A stretch of 64,000 nucleotides of DNA, taken from NCBI GenBank assembly GCA_945895375.1, contig CAMDEE010000001.1:186001-250000 (forward strand), read 5' to 3'. Shown here piece by piece: positions 33,284-41,461 of the stretch. The DNA is from Auritidibacter sp. Marseille-P8566 (lineage in GTDB: Bacteria; Actinomycetota; Actinomycetes; Actinomycetales; Microbacteriaceae). A model generated the notes under the pieces. It was given only the letters and a program-made list of their open reading frames with translations. It searched no databases and had not been told where the DNA came from. Positions within the stretch are counted from its first letter, which is position 1, and every line of letters starts with the position of its first letter. Position numbers and translations under genes: made by a program.

Positions 33284-34134
33284 TGAGAAGACTTGACCTG
33301 TCCTCTATGGCAAGTATCAGTAGAGGTGTTGTGACTTTGTCGCTGGCTTTCCTAATCAACTTTTTCCTAATCTCGCCATTGACTTTCGCAGCTGATCAGG
33401 TGCGCTTACAAAATGCCTTCTCTGTTCAAGTAAGTGCTGCCACTGCACCAACTGGAGAGAAGGATTTCGAGAACTCTCTTCTCAAAGATGGAGCTCCAGT
33501 TGCCAGACTAGTAATCGATAAACTCGGCCTGGATGTGATCGTGGTTGAAGGAACTGACTCCAACACGATGCGAAGCGGGGTTGGTCACCGCAGGGATACT
33601 GTTTTGCCGGGACAAGAGGGTATGACCGTTCTATTTGGACGAGCCTGGTCGTATGGAGCGCCTTTTGGCAAACTTGCCCAACTGGAAGCAGGCGACACTT
33701 TCTTCGTTTATACAGGCCAAGGAAAGTCCGAATATGTTGTTACAGGACTGCGTGAAGCTGGCGATAAGGGACTAGCACCAGTAAAGGCTGGAACCAACCA
33801 TTTGGTTCTTACTACCGCTCAGGGAGAATTCTTTAGTCCAACTTCGGTTCTTCGAGTCGACGCCCAACTTCAAGGTATCGCTTTTGAGACAGGGCTAAGG
33901 GAAACCGAATGGGGCAGTATCCGCGCTGAGAGCCGAGAGCTTGCCACAGATAACAGGTTTGTTTGGCTTCTAGTTTTGAATCTCCTTTTATTGCTGCTTG
34001 TGCAAATAGGTTTCATTTGGTTTGCAAGAAAGTTTGGTAGCACGAAAGCGTGGATAGTTTTTTCACCAATTCTCGGTTTAGTGCTGGTTCTCTGCATTGA
34101 TCAAGCAACTCGATTACTCCCGAATTTACTCTAG
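33283..34134 (+). CDS. Sortase-fold membrane protein lacking catalytic Cys and His
   Basis: The 283-residue protein has an N-terminal hydrophobic segment (about 14-36), a sortase-like beta barrel (about 70-195) and two C-terminal helices (about 227-245 and 256-272). The fold is recognised from VARLVIDKLGLDVIVVEG, SGVGHRRDTVLPGQEGMTVLFG and SYGAPFGKLAQLEAGD. Active sortases have GHR after the 'vlaG' strand and LvTC later. Here the His position reads Arg120 (FGRAW) and the Cys position reads Ala179 (LVLTTAQG); only the Arg (Arg191) remains. It should be unable to transpeptidate, so a scaffold or binding role is likely. It lies just before pstB. Confidence 0.82.
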   Translation: MRRLDLSSMASISRGVVTLSLAFLINFFLISPLTFAADQVRLQNAFSVQVSAATAPTGEKDFENSLLKDGAPVARLVIDKLGLDVIVVEGTDSNTMRSGVGHRRDTVLPGQEGMTVLFGRAWSYGAPFGKLAQLEAGDTFFVYTGQGKSEYVVTGLREAGDKGLAPVKAGTNHLVLTTAQGEFFSPTSVLRVDAQLQGIAFETGLRETEWGSIRAESRELATDNRFVWLLVLNLLLLLLVQIGFIWFARKFGSTKAWIVFSPILGLVLVLCIDQATRLLPNLL

Positions 34135-34148
34135 GAAAGAAGAAGGAA

Positions 34149-34940
34149 ATGTCAGCAAACTCGAATCTAGCAACTCTTGAAGCGACAGGAATCTCAGCCT
34201 GGTTTGGCGACAGACAGGTGCTGAACAATGTCTCACTGGTCATGCCCGCCGGTGTTATCACGTCTCTAATTGGACCATCGGGTTGTGGCAAGTCAACCTT
34301 CCTTAGAATCCTCAATAGAATGCATGAGCTAGTTCCATCCGCAAGTTTGGCTGGCGAGGTAAAACTTGATGGTGAAGATGTCTATGATCCAAACAAGAAA
34401 ATTACTGAGGCACGAAGAAACATCGGAATGGTCTTCCAAAAGCCAAACCCGTTCCCTGCGATGTCAATCTACGACAACGTTATTGCAGGGCTCAAGCTCA
34501 CAGGTGTTGAAGCGGATCGTGACACTAAAGATGAACTAGTACAAACTTCACTGGAACGTGCGGGACTCTGGAATGAAGTAAAGAACCGCCTTAGAGCTCC
34601 AGGTGGTGGCCTATCAGGCGGTCAACAGCAACGACTCTGTATCGCGAGATCCCTTGCCATTAAACCCCGTGTTCTGCTAATGGACGAACCTTGTTCAGCG
34701 CTCGATCCAACTTCGACAAGAGTCATTGAAGAAACTATGCTCGAGTTGGTTCAGGATGTGACTATCGTAATTGTTACTCACAACATGCAACAGGCACAAA
34801 GAGTTTCTCAGCAGTGTGCTTTCTTCTTAGCCTCGCAAGGCACACCCGGGGTTATTGTCGAGTACGGTGACACTGATGCTATGTTTAGTTTCCCTCAGGA
34901 CCCTAGAACCACGGACTATGTGAATGGTCGATTTGGCTAG
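34149..34940 (+). CDS. pstB: Phosphate ABC transporter ATPase PstB
   Basis: The 263-residue ATPase has Walker A GPSGCGKST, the Q-loop in MVFQKPNPFP, the signature LSGGQQQR, Walker B VLLMDEPCSALD and the His switch in THNM. FPQDPRTTDYVNGRFG ends the protein as in PstB. It powers phosphate uptake through PstCA. AAGAAGGAA precedes ATG. It closes the operon, seven genes away from pstA, and meets the convergent GH13-like genes 20 bp later. No phoU follows. Confidence 0.96.
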   Translation: MSANSNLATLEATGISAWFGDRQVLNNVSLVMPAGVITSLIGPSGCGKSTFLRILNRMHELVPSASLAGEVKLDGEDVYDPNKKITEARRNIGMVFQKPNPFPAMSIYDNVIAGLKLTGVEADRDTKDELVQTSLERAGLWNEVKNRLRAPGGGLSGGQQQRLCIARSLAIKPRVLLMDEPCSALDPTSTRVIEETMLELVQDVTIVIVTHNMQQAQRVSQQCAFFLASQGTPGVIVEYGDTDAMFSFPQDPRTTDYVNGRFG

Positions 34941-34960
34941 AAGCTAGGTCGGCACTTGAT

Positions 34961-36808
34961 TTATTTGACCGCAGTCTTGGTAAAAATCTCAAAGCCAAAT
35001 GCAGGAAGTGTTAGCTCGTAGGATGTGGCAGTCATTCTGACTGACCTACCATCCGAATATTTGAATTGAGTTCCGGTAACCCCCGAATTGAATCTGGCCT
35101 TGAGTGTTTTACTGCTCAGATTGACAACCACCAAAACAGTATTTGTTGATGTGGATCTACTGAACGCGAAGAGGCTGTTAGATGTGGTTGTTAGGACACG
35201 AGCTGTCCCACCAAATTTTTCATTGAAGAGCGCGGCATTTGCCTTTTTGAGCTTAATAAGTTTTTGGTACTGAGCAAAAGTAGCAGGTGCTCTTGTGGGC
35301 CAAACAATGAAGTCACTATCAAATGGCTTGAGAGCCTTAATGGAACCAACCTCTTGACCTTGAAAAATAACCGGAGCTCCAGGCATGGTAAAACTCAACA
35401 TCGCAGCAGCACTCAGAGAGGCCGCAAACCTTGCGGTTTCAGTTTTTCCAGCCTCCATGGTCTTATAACTGCTCAAGTGATTGAGGGGCAGGGAAGGCGA
35501 TTTGTATTTAGACACCTCTGAATTCAACAAGGTTGTTAGCTGGGCTTTCGTTCTGGTGCCTGTGCGCAGAAGAGCGAGAGAGTCCAGCAACGTGCTGTTG
35601 GAGGTTAGCGTGAGGCTGTTGGTGAAGTAACCACTTTTTATCTCATCAGTTGTACCCAGAGCTAGGCTTTTTGTACGCTGCAGCCTAAAGGTTAGCTCGT
35701 CCAGAAAATCCCTAGGAACAGATGTGGCACCAGAGAAAATGAATCCATCGATGTCGTAGCCCGTAACCCAGCTCTTGAGGTCTTCAATCATCGCTTGTCG
35801 AAGTTCCTCTTGCTGGTATTCGTAGTATGACAAATATTCTTTCGAAGGAACTGGCTCTAAGTTGAATGCGCTATTTCTCTTGAACCAGCTTGATTTTGAG
35901 ACTGACCACTGATGATCTATCGCCGCTGTCTCCAACGGTACAGTGAGCAAAACCTTCAATCCAGACGCCTTAGCCGAAGTCATGAACGACTTGAAACTAG
36001 TGGCAGTTCCTAGCGATGGATTCACTTTGGAAAGGTCTGTGCTGGCAAAAACCGAACCCAGAGTTCCCACCATTTTACTTTTACCGATCGGGAAAATTGG
36101 ATTGATGATTACAGCTTCGACGCCGAGCGTTTTTAGCTCTTTGAGGCGGGCAGCAGCTCCGGCGAAGTTCCTTGTCGCAGAGTACTGCCTAATATTCATT
36201 TCATAGAATACGCTGTCATTCATCCAGGTTGGGTTCACAGCTGGTCGCAGAGAACCTGCGACATTGGCCGTCATGTACATCGCTACCCTTTTACCCACAG
36301 CCACATTTCCCGTGCCAAGGGTGGTTTGGACCAATATGGCGGCCTTGTATCCTCCTGGGTACGCGTCTTTAGGCACGGTAATTTCGATAGGAACCACTAC
36401 CGACTTACCAGCAGCAACGGTGACGTTGAAATCAGCGGCTTTCTTGGATCCAAAAAGAGCCCAACTAGCCATACCAAAAGGCTTAGAATCAGTCGCGGAG
36501 ATAAGTGTGGTTTGCCCATCTTCTGCAAGTTGAGTGAATCGGGCAAAGACTAGAAGTACCAGTGATCTACTACCTGTATTGCTGATTAACACATTGTCTG
36601 ACTTCTTAGCGCCAACGCTGAGCGAGCCAAATTCGATCTGGGTGCGCGACGAGTCAGCTTTACCGTCTTTAGCCGCGGATATTGAGAAAACGTCATTTCC
36701 GAAAGCAGGTGATGCATAGTGAGGAGATAAGGTAGTCGAGCTGATTGCCAGAACAGACATAGCCGAGAGCCAAATAGCTAGCCTGCCTCGTTGCTTACCC
36801 ATAATCAC
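34961..36808 (-). CDS. DUF916-type domain fused to a GH13-like pseudo-enzyme
   Basis: The 615-residue protein starts (GTG) with a signal peptide (about 1-37) and a WxLIP/DUF916-like domain (about 41-190: SSRTQIEFGSLSVGAKKSDNV, ASWALFG, DAYPGGYKAAILVQ). Then comes an alpha-amylase-type (GH13) barrel (about 195-545), recognised by VFYEMNIRQYSATRNF and APVIFQGQEVGS, and a closing beta domain. The catalytic sites are gone. The nucleophile region reads DGFIFSG, with Ile357 and Ser359 for Arg and Asp. Region I reads TVPLET for DxVxNH, and the NHD motif is absent. It likely binds glycan or scaffolds the complex. An ATG two codons in is an alternative start. Confidence 0.8.
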   Translation of the reverse strand: MIMGKQRGRLAIWLSAMSVLAISSTTLSPHYASPAFGNDVFSISAAKDGKADSSRTQIEFGSLSVGAKKSDNVLISNTGSRSLVLLVFARFTQLAEDGQTTLISATDSKPFGMASWALFGSKKAADFNVTVAAGKSVVVPIEITVPKDAYPGGYKAAILVQTTLGTGNVAVGKRVAMYMTANVAGSLRPAVNPTWMNDSVFYEMNIRQYSATRNFAGAAARLKELKTLGVEAVIINPIFPIGKSKMVGTLGSVFASTDLSKVNPSLGTATSFKSFMTSAKASGLKVLLTVPLETAAIDHQWSVSKSSWFKRNSAFNLEPVPSKEYLSYYEYQQEELRQAMIEDLKSWVTGYDIDGFIFSGATSVPRDFLDELTFRLQRTKSLALGTTDEIKSGYFTNSLTLTSNSTLLDSLALLRTGTRTKAQLTTLLNSEVSKYKSPSLPLNHLSSYKTMEAGKTETARFAASLSAAAMLSFTMPGAPVIFQGQEVGSIKALKPFDSDFIVWPTRAPATFAQYQKLIKLKKANAALFNEKFGGTARVLTTTSNSLFAFSRSTSTNTVLVVVNLSSKTLKARFNSGVTGTQFKYSDGRSVRMTATSYELTLPAFGFEIFTKTAVK

Positions 36809-36822
36809 AGCTTAAATCTAAG

Positions 36823-38739
36823 CTACTTGACCTGCTTCGTTGAGTAAATTAGGTATCCATTGGCTGGGATGGAAACAGTCTGCGAACTAGCAAGAGAGAT
36901 CTTTTTGCCGGTTGCAAAATCATAAACCGTGAGCTTTGATCCAAACGAAACCTTAGTTGTTATAGCCTTAGCACTCAAGTTGGTTAGGTAGAACACAGTT
37001 CCCGCAGAACTTGAACGCTTGAATGCGAACACGGACTTGGATGCTGCCGTAACGCTTGTAGCAGTTCCAGATAGCAGGACGGTGTTAGTCTTTCTCAACT
37101 TGGAAAGCTTCGTGATTAGTGCTGTCGTTGCAGGAGCTTTAGTAGGCCAGCTAATTGAATCGACGTCAAATGGCTTTAAAGCTTTAGCTAAAGCGATCTC
37201 TTGTCCAGCATTCAGCAAAGGAGCACCTGGAGCCACAAAGGTAAGGGCGATAGCGCTGTTCAGATACTTGCCAAATCTGGTTGCATCTGTTTTGCCGAGA
37301 GAGGCTGTGACTGAGTCCGTGGTGAAGTTCAGGTTCGTTGAAGTCTTACCTGAGGTGCCAAGGTTCTTCAAGGCAGTCGCCCAGGTTGAACTAGACGTGT
37401 TTCCCTTCGACAGGGTTCCCAGGGTTGTCAAGAAGTCGCTTCTTTTCACAACGCTAAAGGCGTTCTTGGTTTGACTTGAGGTGACAGGGCTGTTGGTTAG
37501 AAAGACAATAGGACGTACTAGGTTAATCCTGTAGGCCGCCTCGTTCCAAAACTCAGAAGTTTGCTTTGAAGCGTTAGCTGAGGCGATTCCGTCAAATTCA
37601 AACTTCGTTACCCAGTTCTTCATCTGAGTAATTAGCTCAGCTCTTAACTCTGGAACGCTGTAATCAAGCATCGTTGCGTACGGCATGCCTGCAGGACGTA
37701 CGGCGTTTAGGCCGCTGTATTGGAACCAATCAGGCTTTTCGCTAACCCAGGTTGAGTCATTACCGATGTGACCTGATACCCAAGTCAGGACAACCTTGAT
37801 CTCTGCAGCATGAGCCGCTGAGATTAGTTCGATCAAATCGGCTTCAGTTCCAAGCGCTTCATTTATTGATGCAGTAGTGCTAGGTGCATAAATGTTGCCA
37901 ATAGTGCCTGGTTTTCCAGTCTGTGAAACTGGGAAGATTGGTTCGAGCACTATCACACCAACGCCCAATGCTTTCAGTGCCGAGATTCTTGCGGTCACAC
38001 CTTTGAAGTCTCTAGTTGAACTGAAGGTTCTGACATCTAAGTTGTAATACAACGAGTTTTTAGACCAAGTTGTCGAAGTTGCTGGGCTAAGTGTAAGACC
38101 TTCAGTACCAAGTCCTAGGGTCGGATCCACTTCACCACCGTCATCGCCACCACCGTCATCGCCACCACCGTCGCCACCACCGGAGCCGTCGCTATTTGGT
38201 AATGCTTTCCAAGCTCCGGTCCCTGCGGTTACATCAATGTATCGGTACCAGGAATTGATTACTGTTACACCGTTGTTTGTAGTACAAGCAACACCCAGGC
38301 TGTACTGCCCACCGACTGACTTGATGGATGACTGAGGCAACAGAATAGGAATAATGTTGGCTGCTGGAGTGAAATTAACTTCTAGCAGGTTCTTCGATCC
38401 AGCAGGGAAAATCTGTGATGCCGCAGCGTTCCAACCGGTTAGGCCGACTCGTTCCTGCCCCCGGTTAGATATAAAGGTGTATGCACCAGTAGCAGAAGCA
38501 GGGCAGGTGAACGCATCGCTAGCGTTCTCGGCCGATTCCGATGCATAAACCTCAGCATCAAAAGCCCAAGAGAAGTCTGTTTGTTCAAGATTGTAAGAAC
38601 CGTTGTATAGATACACTGGCCCGTCGGAACCTGTCGTGAACTGAGCATTACTCGGGCTGGTGTGTATGAAGTAGGCGACCGAAGCCACGGCGATAGCCAG
38701 AGCTGTAGCGGAAGAGACCACCTTGTGTTTGAGGGACAT
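36823..38739 (-). CDS. WxL-partner N-domain fused to a GH13-like pseudo-enzyme
   Basis: The 638-residue protein has an N-terminal hydrophobic signal or anchor (about 9-26). The domain shared with the WxL-like protein follows (about 33-180: PVYLYNGSYNL, Cys79, Cys152, NNGVTVINSWYRYIDVTAGTGAW), then a Gly/Asp-repeat linker (about 184-203). The rest is a GH13-type barrel (about 225-570: SLYYNLDVRTFSSTRDF, APGAPLLNAGQEIA) with a C-terminal beta domain. The catalytic residues are lost: DGIASANA stands where DGFRxDA is expected (Ala386, Ala388), and region I reads TWVSGH for DxVxNH. Its stop lies 14 bp before the start of the second GH13-like gene. Confidence 0.8.
   Translation of the reverse strand: MSLKHKVVSSATALAIAVASVAYFIHTSPSNAQFTTGSDGPVYLYNGSYNLEQTDFSWAFDAEVYASESAENASDAFTCPASATGAYTFISNRGQERVGLTGWNAAASQIFPAGSKNLLEVNFTPAANIIPILLPQSSIKSVGGQYSLGVACTTNNGVTVINSWYRYIDVTAGTGAWKALPNSDGSGGGDGGGDDGGGDDGGEVDPTLGLGTEGLTLSPATSTTWSKNSLYYNLDVRTFSSTRDFKGVTARISALKALGVGVIVLEPIFPVSQTGKPGTIGNIYAPSTTASINEALGTEADLIELISAAHAAEIKVVLTWVSGHIGNDSTWVSEKPDWFQYSGLNAVRPAGMPYATMLDYSVPELRAELITQMKNWVTKFEFDGIASANASKQTSEFWNEAAYRINLVRPIVFLTNSPVTSSQTKNAFSVVKRSDFLTTLGTLSKGNTSSSTWATALKNLGTSGKTSTNLNFTTDSVTASLGKTDATRFGKYLNSAIALTFVAPGAPLLNAGQEIALAKALKPFDVDSISWPTKAPATTALITKLSKLRKTNTVLLSGTATSVTAASKSVFAFKRSSSAGTVFYLTNLSAKAITTKVSFGSKLTVYDFATGKKISLASSQTVSIPANGYLIYSTKQVK
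38131..38190 (-). repeat. Gly/Asp tandem-repeat linker coding region
   Basis: Short repeats of the type GGGDDGG (residues about 184-203) join the N-terminal domain to the GH13-like barrel. The DNA shows repeated TCGCCACCACCG units on the plus strand, a likely site of length variation. Confidence 0.75.
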
Positions 38740-38745
38740 ACTTCT

Positions 38746-38766
38746 CCTAACTGAATTCCTGTTAGG
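38746..38766 (-). promoter_or_regulatory. Possible ribosome-binding-site hairpin before the GH13-like operon
   Basis: On the minus strand CCTAAC-N9-GTTAGG is followed by AGAAGT and ATG. The second arm runs into the AGGAG ribosome-binding site, so folding would partly hide it. The stem is only 6 bp. Confidence 0.4.
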
Positions 38767-38907
38767 AATCTAAGTCTTATAGGTTTCGAAGTGGTGTCGC
38801 AACGGTTAACAGAAAGTGCCAAATTAAGGGGTTTTAGCCTGAAAATCCAACCTATTTGCCCAATATGTGAGGATTACCAGATCCCAACGACTAGGCCTAG
38901 AGTCGAA

Positions 38908-38955
38908 AGCCGATCTTTTAGACATCGGCTAAACTCTAGATGAGGCAGTTTAGCC
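38908..38955 (+). promoter_or_regulatory. Two mutually exclusive hairpins upstream of purA
   Basis: AGCCGAT (38908-38914) can pair with ATCGGCT (38924-38930), loop 9 nt. GGCTAAACT (38927-38935) can pair with AGTTTAGCC (38947-38955), loop 11 nt, followed by TTT. They share 38927-38930, so only one can form at a time. A -10-like TATAGT (38969-38974) between them and the purA start leaves open whether they are in the RNA leader or act as DNA operators. Confidence 0.5.
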
Positions 38956-38991
38956 TTTAATCCTTATGTATAGTGCAGAAAAGAGTTTGCC

Positions 38992-40278
38992 ATGCCTGCT
39001 TTTGTGATTGTGGGCGCTCAGTGGGGCGATGAGGGCAAGGGTAAAGCTACAGACCTGTTGGCTGAACACATCGAATATGTTGTGAAATTCAACGGTGGTA
39101 ACAACGCAGGTCACACCGTTGTCATTGGTAATGAAAAGTATGCATTGCATCTTCTACCTTCTGGAATCTTAACCCCAGGAGTTATTCCGGTTATTTCTAA
39201 CGGCGTAGTAATCGATCTGCACGTGTTGTTTGAAGAGCTAGATGCGCTGAACGCTCGAGGAATCGACACTAGTCGTCTTCGTGTTTCTGCTAACGCCCAT
39301 GTCATTACTCCCTATCACGTGTCACTTGATAAGACCACAGAACGTTTCTTGGGCAAGAGAGCGATTGGAACAACTGGTCGGGGTATTGGTCCAACGTATG
39401 CAGACAAGATCAACCGCGTAGGTATTCGTATTCAAGACTTGTTCGATGAATCTATTCTTCGCCAAAAAGTTGAGGCAGCTTTGGTTCAGAAGAACCAGTT
39501 GCTTTCTAAGGTTTATAACCGTGCTGCTATCCGAGTTGAAGAAGTTGTTTCGGAACTGCTTTCTTACACAGAACGTCTACGCCCAATGGTCGCCGACACT
39601 GCACTTGAACTACACCAAGCAATCGAGGCTGGCAAGAATGTGTTGTTCGAAGGTGGCCAGGCAACAATGCTTGATGTTGACCACGGAACATACCCTTTTG
39701 TAACCTCGTCAAACGCAACTGCAGGCGGAGCTGCAACTGGTTCAGGTATTGGTCCTGGACTATTCCAAAACGTGATTGGAATTGTTAAGGCGTACACAAC
39801 TCGTGTTGGCGCAGGCCCTTTCCCTACAGAACTTTTTGATGAGTGGGGAGAGCTACTTCGTAAGACAGGTCACGAGTTCGGAACAACTACCGGTCGCCCA
39901 AGACGATGTGGGTGGTATGACGCTCCGATTGCGAGATACTCTGCACGAATCAACGGTTTGACTGATTTTGTTTTGACCAAGCTAGATGTTCTAACTGGAA
40001 TCAAAGAGATTCCCGTTTGTGTTGCATATGATGTTGATGGCAAGAGAGTGGAGGAAGTTCCTGTTTCACAATCTGATTTCCATCACGCTAAGCCGATCTA
40101 TGAAAACTTTCCAGGTTGGGATGAAGACATCACAGGTTGCAGAACTTTCGAAGAACTTCCTAAGAATGCTCAAGACTATGTAAGAGCTATCGAGAAGATG
40201 AGCAACTGCAGAATCTCAGCCATTGGTGTCGGCCCTGCTCGTGATGCAACTATCGTGTTGCACAACATGCTTGGCTAA
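38992..40278 (+). CDS. purA: Adenylosuccinate synthetase
   Basis: The 428-residue enzyme joins IMP and aspartate using GTP, the first step from IMP to AMP. The signatures are [15 protein letters not shown] with the GTP loop, [10 protein letters not shown], and [25 protein letters not shown] occurs later. The length is normal. It is separate from the other purine genes here, which lie at 45-51 kb and 61-64 kb. It overlaps a convergent small membrane protein gene by 4 bp. Confidence 0.97.
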   Translation: MPAFVIVGAQWGDEGKGKATDLLAEHIEYVVKFNGGNNAGHTVVIGNEKYALHLLPSGILTPGVIPVISNGVVIDLHVLFEELDALNARGIDTSRLRVSANAHVITPYHVSLDKTTERFLGKRAIGTTGRGIGPTYADKINRVGIRIQDLFDESILRQKVEAALVQKNQLLSKVYNRAAIRVEEVVSELLSYTERLRPMVADTALELHQAIEAGKNVLFEGGQATMLDVDHGTYPFVTSSNATAGGAATGSGIGPGLFQNVIGIVKAYTTRVGAGPFPTELFDEWGELLRKTGHEFGTTTGRPRRCGWYDAPIARYSARINGLTDFVLTKLDVLTGIKEIPVCVAYDVDGKRVEEVPVSQSDFHHAKPIYENFPGWDEDITGCRTFEELPKNAQDYVRAIEKMSNCRISAIGVGPARDATIVLHNMLG

Positions 40279-40721
40279 TACTCGCCCTCTTCTTCGTTAT
40301 AAGAATCATTACCTTCGTAATACATAGCTGCAGCATTTTCAATTTCAGGATCTGGTTCAGCCACAGGTGCTGCCGGTTGAGCATCTGGTTTAAGAATGTA
40401 TGCAGCAGCTGTACCTGCAGCGGCAGCAGCGATGATTGAAGATGCGCCACCCCTCTCATCAAAAGGTCGGCCGTTTGGTTGGTGGTGATGCACAATGTCA
40501 TCTTCCGAAATCTGACCTTGTCTATTTAGGGCGGCGTTACGCCTTTGATTGCGTTCTGGGTTATTGAGCGCTTTGCGCTTGTTGCCATTGATCAGCCCTA
40601 GAACAAAGGCACCTAAAAGGATGATCAGGATCACCCAAAAGAACGCTGGATTTTGAATTAGGAAAGCTATTCCCAATAGAACTGCGAAGACTCCAAAGAA
40701 TCCCAGTAGTAGTGATTTCAT
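40275..40721 (-). CDS. Small two-helix membrane protein, unknown
   Basis: I do not recognise this 148-residue protein. Two hydrophobic segments near the N-terminus (about 3-22 and 26-44) are followed by a polar, basic region, a short Ala-rich stretch (about 94-110) and an acidic C-terminal tail. It probably faces the cytoplasm with its tail. It follows a 49-codon membrane-protein ORF on the same strand by 7 bp and may share its transcript. Confidence 0.6.
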   Translation of the reverse strand: MKSLLLGFFGVFAVLLGIAFLIQNPAFFWVILIILLGAFVLGLINGNKRKALNNPERNQRRNAALNRQGQISEDDIVHHHQPNGRPFDERGGASSIIAAAAAGTAAAYILKPDAQPAAPVAEPDPEIENAAAMYYEGNDSYNEEEGEY

Positions 40722-40728
40722 TTACTTA

Positions 40729-40878
40729 TTACCATCCTCTACGTTTAAGGTAGTTAACTATCAGAACAATAGGGGTTCCCACTAACAGAAGGAAAAGTAA
40801 GGGCGGGAACGATATAGCGCTCAAGATCGCGACAGTCCAAACAAAGAACCAAAAAAGGCCCTTGATACAACCACCCAT
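40729..40878 (-). CDS. 49-aa membrane protein (short ORF)
   Basis: An ATG at 40878 opens a 49-codon frame ending at TAA 40729. It begins MGGCIKGLFWFFV, contains an aliphatic/aromatic stretch long enough for one or two membrane helices and ends in a basic KRRGW tail. An AGGG sequence lies about 6 nt upstream. It ends 7 bp before the next ORF on the same strand. Composition and spacing support coding; no family is recognised. Confidence 0.55.
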   Translation of the reverse strand: MGGCIKGLFWFFVWTVAILSAISFPPLLFLLLVGTPIVLIVNYLKRRGW

Positions 40879-40924
40879 TTGTTGCCCTAACTGTTAGTTG
40901 TCACAAACACTAGCCGAGACCTAG

Positions 40925-40937
40925 GACAATTGAGATG
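40925..40937 (+). promoter_or_regulatory. Likely leaderless promoter at a GTG start
   Basis: GACAAT (40925-40930) is 6 nt before GTG 40937, with no ribosome-binding site between. Confidence 0.4.
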
Positions 40938-41449
40938 TGCAAGATTTCGACGATTTCCAAGAAGACCAGGTCCGGCTTAACCCACCTGCTGGCAGGGCAA
41001 GCCTGGTCGGGATCCTCTACTACCCAGACATTCTCGATCTAAGGTTTGCAGGCTACGAACTAGAAAGATTCGAAGGTCTCCTGGTCGCTATGGACTCAGC
41101 TACCTTCAGAAGAGCACTGGCCATAACAAGCATGTTGCATAGGTCTGACGCTTCCCCAATCTGGAACGCTAAACGAGCCTATCAAGTTGAGCTGTTAGTA
41201 CTAGATACTTTGCATGAGTATGGTCTTCACCAAGTCCCTCAGTTACTAAGAAGAATTCTTGGCAGAGTATATGAAGACGAAACACAAAATTTCCTAACAA
41301 TAGATCTAGTAACAGCCTTCTACTGGGCATGCCTTGCTCAAGTAGCTGATGACTATGTTTGGAGAGAACCAAGGCTTGCGGAATGGTCAGAGTATTTGAG
41401 CTACCCGGTAAAGAACGTATTCGGGCTGCACGAATTGTTTAGACTGTAA
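40937..41449 (+). CDS. Conserved-looking cytoplasmic protein, unknown
   Basis: I do not recognise this 170-residue protein. It is helical in appearance with no signal peptide or membrane helix, begins with an acidic segment (VQDFDDFQEDQVRL), and has a Leu-rich central region (about 75-110). The start is GTG with a -10 box 6 nt upstream. It is followed 12 bp later by a Cys-rich small protein on the same strand, so the two may work together. Confidence 0.55.
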   Translation: MQDFDDFQEDQVRLNPPAGRASLVGILYYPDILDLRFAGYELERFEGLLVAMDSATFRRALAITSMLHRSDASPIWNAKRAYQVELLVLDTLHEYGLHQVPQLLRRILGRVYEDETQNFLTIDLVTAFYWACLAQVADDYVWREPRLAEWSEYLSYPVKNVFGLHELFRL

Positions 41450-41461
41450 AGTTGAGTCAAC

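Noticed and set aside
33283..34134. Annotation as an active sortase
   Set aside because: The Cys and His positions carry Ala and Arg, and no sortase signals are seen in the neighbouring surface proteins.
37019..37474. 151-codon plus-strand ORF opposite the GH13-like gene
   Set aside because: Antisense shadow of a long frame with clear GH13 features.
38131..38190. Short repeats as a possible CRISPR or satellite array
   Set aside because: They are in-frame codons of a Gly/Asp linker and have no spacers.
34961..38739. Annotation of the two GH13 proteins as active alpha-amylases or pullulanases
   Set aside because: The nucleophile, acid/base and transition-state residues expected for GH13 are not present at their usual positions.
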